A DNA stretch of 22,508 nt from a virus, in IMG/VR virus record IMGVR_UViG_3300044612_001094, positions 1-22,508 of that record; one strand, 5' to 3'. Below, piece by piece: positions 15,471-22,482 of this stretch. A program made the position numbers and the translations under genes. The notes under the pieces were generated by a model. That model was not told the DNA's origin. It ran no database searches and saw nothing but the letters and a program-made list of their open reading frames with translations. The first letter of the stretch is position 1, and each line of letters opens with the position of its first letter.

Positions 15471-16400
15471 ATGACATTCACTAAAAATATGTTTAACGAA
15501 ATTAAGGAGTCTTTGTCTAATAAGAAAGAGTCTCCTTTTAAAGAAATCATGAAGTTCGAACCCGGCAAAACGTACGTTGTTCGTCTTCTCCCGAATGTAA
15601 TCGATCCTAGGGGTACAATCTATCATTATTACCATCACTCCTGGAACAGCTTGTGTAACGGTCAGTTTGTTACTGCGCTGTGTCCTTCGACTTATGGTGA
15701 GCAGTGCCCTATAGATCAGTACGTTCTCAAGACCTATAACACAGGTACTATCGAAGAGAAATCTAAGATCAAGACTATCTCTCGTAAAGAGAACTGGTTT
15801 GTTAATGCTTACGTTATTTCAGATCCTACTAACCCTGAAAACGAAGGTAAAGTTAAAGTTATTCGCTACGGTAAAGAGTTAGCCAAGATTATTAACTCTG
15901 CCATCGATGGTGAAGATTCTGATGAATACGGTGTTCGTATCTTTGACGTTGCAGAAGGCTGCTCTTTGAAGATTAAGTCAGAAGCTCGCTCAGGTGGTCC
16001 TGCATCTCGAGCCTTTGTTACTTACACAGCTTCTAAGTTTACTTCACCTTCTAAGTTGGATGGTATGGATGCTAAGAAAGTTGATAGCCTCTATGAGTCT
16101 CTTATTGAGCTTGATAAGATCATTAAGCCAAAAACTTACACTGAGCTGCAGCGTATGATGGATCAACACTTCTTCTGTGTTCAAGACGTTAATACCTTAG
16201 ATGAAGAAGATGAACCAGCTCCTGCAAAAGCTGTTGAAAGTAAGAAAAACGATGCCTTAGATTCTATCTTCGCGGGTATCAAAGAGTCTACTACAACTGA
16301 AACACCTGTCTCTAAGACTGAGGTAAAAGAAGAAGCTCCTTCTAAACCTGCTCAAGACGATACGGATGCTAAATTGAAAGAACTTCTTGCTTCGCTCTAA
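15471..16400 (+). CDS. 32: Single-stranded DNA-binding protein, T4 gp32-like
   Basis: 309 aa (T4 gp32 301). It coats ssDNA at the fork and in recombination. The N-terminal segment (1-25) is basic, as needed for cooperative binding. FEPGKTYVVRLLPN (29-42) begins the OB fold. Candidate zinc ligands lie in HHSWNS to QCPIDQY (H55/H56, C62, C71, C79), corresponding to the T4 His/Cys3 site. WFVNAYVISDPTNPENEGKV and IRYGKEL match one of the best conserved gp32 blocks. Residues from about 237 are a low-complexity Glu/Lys/Pro/Thr linker with acidic patches (LDEEDE). The last residues (KLKELLASL) are not acidic, unlike the T4 tail. The leader ATATATCAACT precedes the ATG with no Shine-Dalgarno; folE follows after 3 nt. 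Confidence 0.9.
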   Translation: MTFTKNMFNEIKESLSNKKESPFKEIMKFEPGKTYVVRLLPNVIDPRGTIYHYYHHSWNSLCNGQFVTALCPSTYGEQCPIDQYVLKTYNTGTIEEKSKIKTISRKENWFVNAYVISDPTNPENEGKVKVIRYGKELAKIINSAIDGEDSDEYGVRIFDVAEGCSLKIKSEARSGGPASRAFVTYTASKFTSPSKLDGMDAKKVDSLYESLIELDKIIKPKTYTELQRMMDQHFFCVQDVNTLDEEDEPAPAKAVESKKNDALDSIFAGIKESTTTETPVSKTEVKEEAPSKPAQDDTDAKLKELLASL

Positions 16401-16403
16401 TTT

Positions 16404-17069
16404 ATGCTAAAAGGTAAAAAGAAATTACAATACGCTAACCATAATGTTGTTCATTCTTCTGAAGAGATTAATGAACTTATTGAAAACGGTGCTAAGGCAT
16501 ATGAGGCATATCTTGATGCTTTAGGCTTCGATTGGCGTAATGACCCTAACAGTGCTGATACCCCTCGTCGGGTAGCTAAAGCGTTTGTAACTGACTTGGC
16601 TATGGGCTGTTATTCAGCACCCCCGAAAGTGACTGCATTCGATAACGTTGACGGTTATGATGGTATGGTATGTCAGAATAATATTAAAGTTGTTTCGATG
16701 TGTTCGCACCACCACGCACCCTTCATGGGGGTAGCGCACGTAGCCTATATCCCTGCTAAGAACGGTAAGGTACTCGGTTTATCGAAACTCAATCGTATTG
16801 TAGATTGGTTTGCCCGCCGTCCTCAGGTTCAGGAAAACCTCACTATGCAGATTCATGAATATATTGATCATGTCTGTGAAAAGAATAAGGGTGTTGCAGT
16901 CCTTATCGAGGCTAATCATACTTGTTGCTCTAATCGCGGTATTAAGCATGATTCAACTATGCGTACTGCTAGAATGTCTGGTGCTTTCTTAGATGAAAAA
17001 GATAATTCGAGAGCTGAGTTTTACAAGTTTGTGGAGTTCGCTCAAAACAATAAAGGAGCGGTTTCTTAA
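16404..17069 (+). CDS. folE: GTP cyclohydrolase I
   Basis: 221 aa, full length. The enzyme converts GTP to 7,8-dihydroneopterin triphosphate, the first step of both folate and 7-deazaguanine (preQ0) synthesis. Visible: [10 protein letters not shown] (52-61); zinc ligands C100 and H103 in [10 protein letters not shown], and C174 in [32 protein letters not shown] (125-147), the most conserved block of the family; and the C-terminal EFYKF. All metal and substrate residues appear intact. It lies 3 nt after gp32, about 5.5 kb from the dpdA-queF cassette. In this phage it most likely feeds deazaguanine synthesis and also 10-formyl-folate pools that a formyltransferase would need. QueD, QueE and QueC are not in the window. 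Confidence 0.95.
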   Translation: MLKGKKKLQYANHNVVHSSEEINELIENGAKAYEAYLDALGFDWRNDPNSADTPRRVAKAFVTDLAMGCYSAPPKVTAFDNVDGYDGMVCQNNIKVVSMCSHHHAPFMGVAHVAYIPAKNGKVLGLSKLNRIVDWFARRPQVQENLTMQIHEYIDHVCEKNKGVAVLIEANHTCCSNRGIKHDSTMRTARMSGAFLDEKDNSRAEFYKFVEFAQNNKGAVS

Positions 17070-17073
17070 GCGT

Positions 17074-17532
17074 ATGAATATCCCTGAAGATCAATTAGCA
17101 GCAGCTCTTGTAGCTAAAATGGCTGGTATGACCTTAAAAGAGGTTGATCAGCAAACCATTCAGCAGTCTTCTACAGGACCTGCTACAAGAATTGACCCTA
17201 CTAAATTCATTCAGGGTATTCAGCAGCACAAGGTTTCTGAGCATAACAGAATGATTGATCATGCCAATAGAATGGCTGAAATGTTGCATCCGTTACCTCA
17301 GGAACCTCTACCTCTTGCAAGTATCTCTCAACCTGCACCTCAAACTGTCTCTCAACCACAGGTAGAGACTTTCACCGGTCAAGATCCCAACCAACTAACT
17401 TTTGACTTTCTAGACGAAAGTACTAAAAAGAATTCACTAAAGCAGTTGGATTTAATCGTAGATTATCTATACTCTATTAACAACAAACTAGACAGGATTT
17501 TAAACCGTGACAAACATTCTATCTCTGAATAA
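17074..17532 (+). CDS. Hypothetical linker-rich protein with possible clamp-binding motif
   Basis: 152 aa from the ATG at 17074, four bases after folE's stop. A longer frame beginning inside folE (16993) is rejected because the extra residues overlap folE throughout. Residues 1-70 are helical, 72-105 are a Pro/Gln linker, 107-115 read QLTFDFLDE, and 120-145 (LKQLDLIVDYLYSINNKLDRIL) form a likely coiled coil. The QLTFDF segment resembles bacterial and phage sliding-clamp-binding peptides (Q-L-x-L-F type). The gene overlaps the clamp gene by 26 nt. It could be a clamp partner, for example a late-transcription co-activator of the gp33 kind or a replication adaptor; this is inference from motif and position. 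Confidence 0.55.
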   Translation: MNIPEDQLAAALVAKMAGMTLKEVDQQTIQQSSTGPATRIDPTKFIQGIQQHKVSEHNRMIDHANRMAEMLHPLPQEPLPLASISQPAPQTVSQPQVETFTGQDPNQLTFDFLDESTKKNSLKQLDLIVDYLYSINNKLDRILNRDKHSISE

Positions 17533-18244
17533 AGAGAGCTTTGTTCAAAAGTATCTCCTTCCCGTAAGTAAATTAGCAGATAACGTCTCTCTGTCTTTTA
17601 ATGGTGAGGAAATTATTACTACTTGTGCCTCTCAAGATGGTTCTATCGTTCTGCTAGCTACTTACAAGGCTGGCGTTGCAGTAAAAGGTATCACTCGTAT
17701 CAACTTACCTGATATTAAAAAGTTTATACGACTCCTTGACTGTGTAGATGTTAATGAATTAGCTCTCACTATTCAAGGTAACCACCTCAATTACGAATCT
17801 TCTTCGTATAGATTTAACTACTTCTTACTAGAAGACAGTTACATGCAGAGGTGCCCGGTTAACCCTGAAAAGATTAACAAGTTAAAATATGATTCAGGTT
17901 TTCTTTTGAGCACCGCGAAGTTTAACGAAGTATTGAAGTCTAGCTCTATTGCTACTGACTCCGACAAGCTTTACTTCTACACTAAAGATGATAAGGTGTA
18001 TGCTGAGTTAAATGACTACGAAAGACAAAACATTAACAACATCACTTTACTCGTTGCAGATAAGTTTGTAGGTGAACCTATTAAGTCAGCACTTCCTCTT
18101 AATTTGGAAAACATAAGAATGCTTGCAGGTCTTAAAGCTGATAACCTTACCGTAAAAATTAATAACGACTTAAAGGTAACTCTCTTTCAGATCGAGGAAC
18201 AAGATATTAATATAAAATTTATTATATCAGCCCTTGTAAAATAA
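17507..18244 (+). CDS. 45: DNA polymerase sliding clamp, T4 gp45-like
   Basis: 245 aa (T4 gp45 228). The start is GTG at 17507, inside the 3' end of the preceding gene; no ATG fits. The protein has the two-domain, strand-rich pattern of a PCNA/gp45 clamp: FVQKYLLPVSKLADNVSLSFNGEEIITTCASQDGSIVLLATY in domain 1 and FLLSTAKFNEVLKSSSIATDSDKLYFYTKDDKVYAEL in domain 2, each a helix followed by strands, ending IKFIISALV. Similarity to T4 gp45 is by fold pattern rather than exact motifs, so confidence is moderate. As a trimer it would tether the gp43 polymerase, whose C-terminal DLFDLFGD peptide fits the role. Clamp loader genes (gp44/gp62) are not in the window. Confidence 0.75.
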   Translation: MTNILSLNKESFVQKYLLPVSKLADNVSLSFNGEEIITTCASQDGSIVLLATYKAGVAVKGITRINLPDIKKFIRLLDCVDVNELALTIQGNHLNYESSSYRFNYFLLEDSYMQRCPVNPEKINKLKYDSGFLLSTAKFNEVLKSSSIATDSDKLYFYTKDDKVYAELNDYERQNINNITLLVADKFVGEPIKSALPLNLENIRMLAGLKADNLTVKINNDLKVTLFQIEEQDINIKFIISALVK

Positions 18245-18266
18245 TAATAGTCAAATAAATCTTTAT

Positions 18267-18608
18267 ATGTCAAATAAATTATCCACATTAGGTTATACAC
18301 TAAAACGTCTTCGGGACTCGGGCTACTATGCGCACAAACTCTTCACAGAGTATAATGACGCCGATCCTCGCGCTTGGACTATCATTATTGACCCAGGGGT
18401 TTCATCGGTGTTTTGTACTTGTTATGTCAATCAACCTTTCTTCGGGGACACCTATTTTGAGATACATGATGGTGATCAAAGAATTCCCGGGAGGTTGAAA
18501 ATTGCTACATCCTCTTTTGAGGTACTTGTTGAACATCTTGTAAAATACAACGTTAATAATAAGGCTCCAGGCTATAACACCCGTAAGCAGACACAAGCAG
18601 TAAAATAA
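18267..18608 (+). CDS. Hypothetical protein downstream of the clamp
   Basis: 113 aa with a basic first helix (LSTLGYTLKRLRDSGYYAHKLF) followed by strand-rich sequence with DPRAWTIIIDPG, VFCTCYVN and DTYFEIHDGDQRIPGRLKI, then a helix (SFEVLVEHLVKYN). No signal peptide or membrane span. I do not recognise the family; the shape suggests a small alpha/beta phage protein with one compact domain. It follows the clamp by 22 nt with an AT-rich leader (TCAAATAAATCTTTAT) and no Shine-Dalgarno. The following gene starts 11 nt after its stop. Confidence 0.6.
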   Translation: MSNKLSTLGYTLKRLRDSGYYAHKLFTEYNDADPRAWTIIIDPGVSSVFCTCYVNQPFFGDTYFEIHDGDQRIPGRLKIATSSFEVLVEHLVKYNVNNKAPGYNTRKQTQAVK

Positions 18609-18611
18609 ATA
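18605..18611 (+). promoter_or_regulatory. Possible late promoter element ATAAATA
   Basis: ATAAATA, 8 bases before the ATG at 18620 and overlapping the stop of the previous gene. It matches the core of the T4 late promoter (TATAAATA). If used as a -10 element, the transcript would have almost no leader. AT-rich context makes a chance match quite possible. Confidence 0.25.
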
Positions 18612-18619
18612 TTAACGCT

Positions 18620-19000
18620 ATGGCTGCCGATGATAAAAATAAAAAAGGCGGCCCGAAGAAAACTTCCGGTCGTAAGAAAAAAACAGATGTAATGGGTCTC
18701 AGTGCTGTTGACGCTGATCAGTACGTCTTGCCTGAAAAACAAAAGTTACAGGTTGAAGAAGTTATTAAGCAGGCCTTTTTAAGGTTCTACGATAGTGCTT
18801 CGCTCAAGAAATACAGAGTTAAAGATTTGGAACATCTCGATTCTATTGTTTCTGAATTTTTAAAAACTTTTATTGTGATGGGTTACGATATGAACGGCGA
18901 AAAAGCCTTCATTATGCATGCACAAAGTCCGCATGATAGAGATGCCCTTATAGAACATCTCCGTACTACACTCCTTGGTTTTATTAATCCACAGAGTTAA
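18620..19000 (+). CDS. Hypothetical protein directly upstream of large terminase (small terminase candidate by position)
   Basis: 126 aa. Residues 1-24 are extremely Lys/Gly rich (DDKNKKGGPKKTSGRKKK) and likely disordered and nucleic-acid binding. The rest is helical (KQKLQVEEVIKQAFLRFYD, VKDLEHLDSIVSEFLKTFIVMGYD, DRDALIEHLRTTLLGF). T4 gp16, the small terminase, is encoded just before gp17 and is also a small helical DNA-binding protein (164 aa), so position and basic character fit. No sequence motif confirms it. It ends 9 nt before the terminase GTG start. Confidence 0.5.
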   Translation: MAADDKNKKGGPKKTSGRKKKTDVMGLSAVDADQYVLPEKQKLQVEEVIKQAFLRFYDSASLKKYRVKDLEHLDSIVSEFLKTFIVMGYDMNGEKAFIMHAQSPHDRDALIEHLRTTLLGFINPQS

Positions 19001-19009
19001 ATATACTTT

Positions 19010-21835
19010 GTGCCCAAAAGCAAAGATATATTTACAGATCCCTACGATGATGTTATAATCGAAAACCCTATAGACGACTCCCAGTACTATAGAGGTGATA
19101 AAAATGTTCCCAAAGAAGATGCACAGTTTGAGTGGACCCCTAAGATGGTCAAGGAGCTCAAGAAGTGTAAAGAGAACATTATTCATTTTGCTGAGAATCA
19201 CTTCTGGATTGTAAACCTCGATAGAGGTAAGATGAAGATTGAGCTTTATAAGGCTCAAAAGAAAGCTCTCAAGTCCCTTGCCGACAATAGGTTTGTCTGT
19301 GTCTTAGCCTCCCGTCAATGCGGTAAAGCTCTAGCTCTAGATACACCTATATTAACCAAAGACGGTTGGTCCACAATGGGTCAATTAAAAGACGGTGATA
19401 CTATATACGGATCAAATGGACAGTTTGTCCGGGTACTCAAAGCTCATGAACCTTTATATAACCGCAATTGTTATGAAGTAGTGTTCGATAATGGTGAAAA
19501 AATCGTAGCAGATGAAGAGCACTTATGGTTCACTCAAACCAGAAAAGACCGGCATAAAAAAGATACTGGGTCAGTTAAGACGACTAAAGAAATTCTAGAT
19601 ACGCTATTAACACATGGTGGTGAACCTAATCACCGCATACCTATGAGTATGACAGGTGTTGAGAGTGAAATAAAAGACCTACCTATTGAGCCGTACATTC
19701 TAGGTTTTTGGCTCGGCGATGGAACCACTGATACCGGGACTATAACTGTCGGTGATAGAGATTTACCTGAGATTATAAATCTATTAAATGAAAGTGTACA
19801 ATTTGATCAAATAACCTGTAAACGTTATAAACAACAAAGCACCTTTGTAAATATAACGTGTTCTGAAAAAAAGCGAAGTAAAAGTTTAATCTCTATTTTA
19901 AAAGAAAATAATCTCCATAAAAATAAGCATATACCTGAAATATACTTTCAGTCATCCCGAGAACAAAGATTAGAGCTACTAAAAGGTTTAATGGATTCTG
20001 ATGGCTATATTGATTCAAGAGGTTATGCTAATTTTTATAATACAAATTTAGAACTAGTTAAACAGGTAAGAGAATTAGTAGAGAGCTTAGGTTATAAAGT
20101 TACTGATAAAAAATTTATACCTAAATTAAACGGAGTAGAATGTAGTGAGTGTGGTATCGTAATTTTTAAACCACGTGAATTAGTTTGTAAGTTATCCTTT
20201 AAAACAAAAAGAATTAAAGTAGAACCACAAATTAACAACAGTAAAAAAAGAACACATTATCATTACATTAAAAAAATTACACCTGTCAAGAGTGTTCCTG
20301 TGAGATGTATAACAGTTAATAGCGAAGATAGTTTATATCTTGCCGGTAAACAGCTCATACCTACACATAATACAACAATCACCACGATATATGCACTCTG
20401 GAATACTTGCTTCTTTGACGACCAGAGAGTTATTATTGTAGCCAACAAAGAGAACACTGCCATTAACATCTTTAAGAGAATAAGAATGGCTTATGAACTC
20501 TTACCCAACTATCTCAAGCCCGGTGTTAAAGAGTACGGCAAGACCGGGGTAACTTTTGCTAACGGTTCTAGTATTGGTATTAGTACTACTACTTCGACAG
20601 CAGCTCGTGGCGACACCGCTTCTATTCTTTGTATTGACGAGGCAGCCTTTATTGACCCGCACTTCATGGAAGAGTTCTGGAAATCAGTTATTCCTATTGT
20701 TTCATCAGGTAAGAAGACAAAAATTTTTATGGTGAGTACCCCTAACGGTACCGGTAACAAGTTTTACGAAATATATTCAGGAGCTGAAAAAGAGACTAAT
20801 GGATGGCATGCTGAAAGAATTGACTGGTGGGATGTCCCAGGTAGAGGAGAAAAATGGCGCAAACAGATGGTAGCTGCTCTCGGCTCTGACGAAGCATTTC
20901 AACAAGAGTTTGGTAATACCTTTCTGGATGCTGGTAACTCTGCTGTTGGTGCTTCGGTTATTGAAAGGTACAAAGAAAATAAAAAGCCGGTTATTTGGCG
21001 CGGGGAAGGAGATGCTTATAGAGTGTTTGAACTACCTGATCCTTCTAAGCTATATGTAGTTGGTGTTGACGTTGGTGAAGGTATTGGGAGAGCCTCTTCC
21101 GTAGCTCAAGTACTTGATGTTACAGACTTAACTGAAATAAAACAAGTAGCTGTTTACGGAACTAATGTTGTAGAACCTTATCACTACGCCAATAAGCTTG
21201 TTTGTTTAGCTGGTCAGTGGGGCAACCCTCCATTATTAGTAGAAAGAAATAACTGCGGCGGTCAGGTAATTGATGCTCTCTTTCACAAACATATGTATGA
21301 AAGAATTGTTTCATGTTCTAAATTAGCCAATACGGGATCTTTTTCGAACACTAGACATTTAGGTATTCTCTCCCACAACAATTTACGCTTTGCAGGAGTG
21401 GCTAATATGCGTTACTGGGTTAACTTTTTACAGACAGTTTATATTAATGATATGGATACTATTAAGGAATTAGAAACCTTTATTAGATATCCTAACGGTA
21501 CATATAGAAAGAAGAATGATAATTTTTATGACGATAGAGTTATGTCACTTGTCTGGGCTTTGTTTGCTCTCGAACCAGAAATCTGTGAACAAATATTTCA
21601 AGTTGAGCAATACGATGATCAGAATAAACCTTTAAAAATCTTAGATAACGGTTTTTACGAGATTCAGAAAGAACTATATGGAGTAAAAGAATTAAATAAT
21701 CTAGATACCTCTACCGGTTTAATGACTAACGAATCTGAAAAATACGAACCTTTGATTTCTCAAAGGGAATTAGAAAAAATGCACGATAATTCAGATTATT
21801 GGGATTTAATGGATGGAGGTTGGAAGCCACTATAA
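19010..21835 (+). CDS. 17: Large terminase subunit, T4 gp17-like, interrupted by an intein
   Basis: 941 aa as translated; removing the 348-residue intein leaves 593 aa, near T4 gp17 (610). It packages DNA into proheads using an ATPase and cuts concatemers with a nuclease. ATPase: Walker A SRQCGK (101-106) continuing as TT (455-456) after the intein, Walker B ILCIDEAAF with D543/E544, and coupling motif VSTPNGTG (575-582). Nuclease (RNase H fold): VVGVDVGEG with D687, LLVERNNCGG with E745, NFYDDRVMSLV with D841/D842. All active-site residues are present. The start is GTG at 19010, nine bases after the previous stop; no upstream ATG fits. The Walker A motif is split between K106 and T455, so splicing is needed for an active motor. 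Confidence 0.95.
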   Translation: MPKSKDIFTDPYDDVIIENPIDDSQYYRGDKNVPKEDAQFEWTPKMVKELKKCKENIIHFAENHFWIVNLDRGKMKIELYKAQKKALKSLADNRFVCVLASRQCGKALALDTPILTKDGWSTMGQLKDGDTIYGSNGQFVRVLKAHEPLYNRNCYEVVFDNGEKIVADEEHLWFTQTRKDRHKKDTGSVKTTKEILDTLLTHGGEPNHRIPMSMTGVESEIKDLPIEPYILGFWLGDGTTDTGTITVGDRDLPEIINLLNESVQFDQITCKRYKQQSTFVNITCSEKKRSKSLISILKENNLHKNKHIPEIYFQSSREQRLELLKGLMDSDGYIDSRGYANFYNTNLELVKQVRELVESLGYKVTDKKFIPKLNGVECSECGIVIFKPRELVCKLSFKTKRIKVEPQINNSKKRTHYHYIKKITPVKSVPVRCITVNSEDSLYLAGKQLIPTHNTTITTIYALWNTCFFDDQRVIIVANKENTAINIFKRIRMAYELLPNYLKPGVKEYGKTGVTFANGSSIGISTTTSTAARGDTASILCIDEAAFIDPHFMEEFWKSVIPIVSSGKKTKIFMVSTPNGTGNKFYEIYSGAEKETNGWHAERIDWWDVPGRGEKWRKQMVAALGSDEAFQQEFGNTFLDAGNSAVGASVIERYKENKKPVIWRGEGDAYRVFELPDPSKLYVVGVDVGEGIGRASSVAQVLDVTDLTEIKQVAVYGTNVVEPYHYANKLVCLAGQWGNPPLLVERNNCGGQVIDALFHKHMYERIVSCSKLANTGSFSNTRHLGILSHNNLRFAGVANMRYWVNFLQTVYINDMDTIKELETFIRYPNGTYRKKNDNFYDDRVMSLVWALFALEPEICEQIFQVEQYDDQNKPLKILDNGFYEIQKELYGVKELNNLDTSTGLMTNESEKYEPLISQRELEKMHDNSDYWDLMDGGWKPL
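19328..20371 (+). mobile_element. Class 3-type intein with LAGLIDADG endonuclease in terminase Walker A
   Basis: Encodes residues A107 to N454 of the terminase ORF (348 aa). Block A is ALALDTPILTKDGW, with Ala at position 1 in place of Cys/Ser. Block B EEHLWFT has His171 and Trp173. Block F VRCITVNSEDSLYLAG has Cys433. Block G LIPTHN has Thr452-His453-Asn454, followed by +1 Thr455. Trp, Cys and Thr at these positions are the WCT signature of class 3 inteins, where the block F Cys replaces residue 1 as first nucleophile. The endonuclease carries both LAGLIDADG motifs: YILGFWLGDG (229-238) and LLKGLMDSDG (323-332). The DNA is more AT-rich than the flanking exteins, a sign of later insertion. 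Endpoints follow from rejoining SRQCGK with TT. Confidence 0.93.
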
Positions 21836-21836
21836 T

Positions 21837-22445
21837 ATGCCAGACAACGACCTTTGCGAGACACCACAACCTACCCAGCAGTCAGTTCTTAATAGATCTG
21901 GTAAAGATAAGTTTTTATTGGTTTTAAATTTACCCCCTATTCTTAGAAAGAGATCCACCTCTGATGAGCTTCTTGATTTAGACCCTTTGCAGATAAGCGT
22001 TTATGGAGCGGTAGTACCACCAATTCAGGTGCCTCCTAACGAATTACGATTTGCAGGCCAGTCCCTCAATGTTTCATCTTACTCACGTCCTAACTACCCA
22101 CCCTTAACAGTTAATTTTATTATAGACAATAAATTTCGCAACTATTGGATACTCTGGAAGTGGTTGGCTCTGCAAAATGACCCGAGAACAAGCCTGTACA
22201 CTGGAACCGATCCTGGTCTTGAAACTTGGAAAGATAGAACTGAAGGAGGTATAGTAGCAGAATATCAAACAGATGTATCGGTTATAGGTTTAAACGAATA
22301 TAACGAAAGATCTATAATTTTCACGTACTATAATGCGTTCGTTACAAATTTAGGAGGAATTAATTATAGTTATAGAGATTCAGAGCTTATAGAATCTGTA
22401 GTAGAATTTCAATATAGTCAGCTAGATGTTAATCTTATTACCTAA
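21837..22445 (+). CDS. Tail tube protein (T4 gp19-like family)
   Basis: 202 aa from the ATG at 21837, one base after the terminase stop; an upstream ATG at 21813 inside the terminase gene is less likely. After a short variable N-terminus, the pattern FLLVLNLPPIL, PPNELRFAGQSLNVSSYSRPNYPPLTVNFIID, RNYWILWKWLALQND, AEYQTDVSVIGLNEYNERSIIFTYYNAFVTNLGGINYSY and VEFQYSQLDV follows the T4 gp19 order (strand, 'p-g-r-x-i', 'v-w', late strands ending in 'e-v-t-l-x-y'). The tube family also includes gp48/gp54-type baseplate tube proteins and neck relatives, and I cannot exclude one of those. The neighbour downstream is a probable sheath gene, supporting a tail structural role. Confidence 0.62.
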   Translation: MPDNDLCETPQPTQQSVLNRSGKDKFLLVLNLPPILRKRSTSDELLDLDPLQISVYGAVVPPIQVPPNELRFAGQSLNVSSYSRPNYPPLTVNFIIDNKFRNYWILWKWLALQNDPRTSLYTGTDPGLETWKDRTEGGIVAEYQTDVSVIGLNEYNERSIIFTYYNAFVTNLGGINYSYRDSELIESVVEFQYSQLDVNLIT

Positions 22446-22461
22446 AAATTACCATAAAAAG

Positions 22462-22469
22462 CATAAATA
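22462..22469 (+). promoter_or_regulatory. Candidate T4-type late promoter CATAAATA
   Basis: CATAAATA lies 13 bases before the ATG at 22483 and differs from the T4 late consensus TATAAATA at one base. It stands in a gap of 37 bases ahead of a likely structural gene, where a late promoter is expected. Motif and location are seen; activity is inference. Confidence 0.4.
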
Positions 22470-22482
22470 ATAATACAAGATT

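Noticed and set aside
16993-17073. N-terminal extension of the protein at 17074-17532
   Set aside because: It overlaps the highly conserved end of folE for its full length; the ATG four bases after the folE stop is a better start.
18250-18279. Direct repeat GTCAAATAAAT twice, 19 bases apart, at the start of the 18267 gene
   Set aside because: Only 11 bases, AT-rich, and the second copy is coding (ATG TCA AAT AAA); no third copy, so not called an iteron or att site.
18860-19258. Minus-strand 132-codon open frame across the 18620 gene and terminase start
   Set aside because: It overlaps two plus-strand genes, has no motif and no sensible neighbour on its strand.
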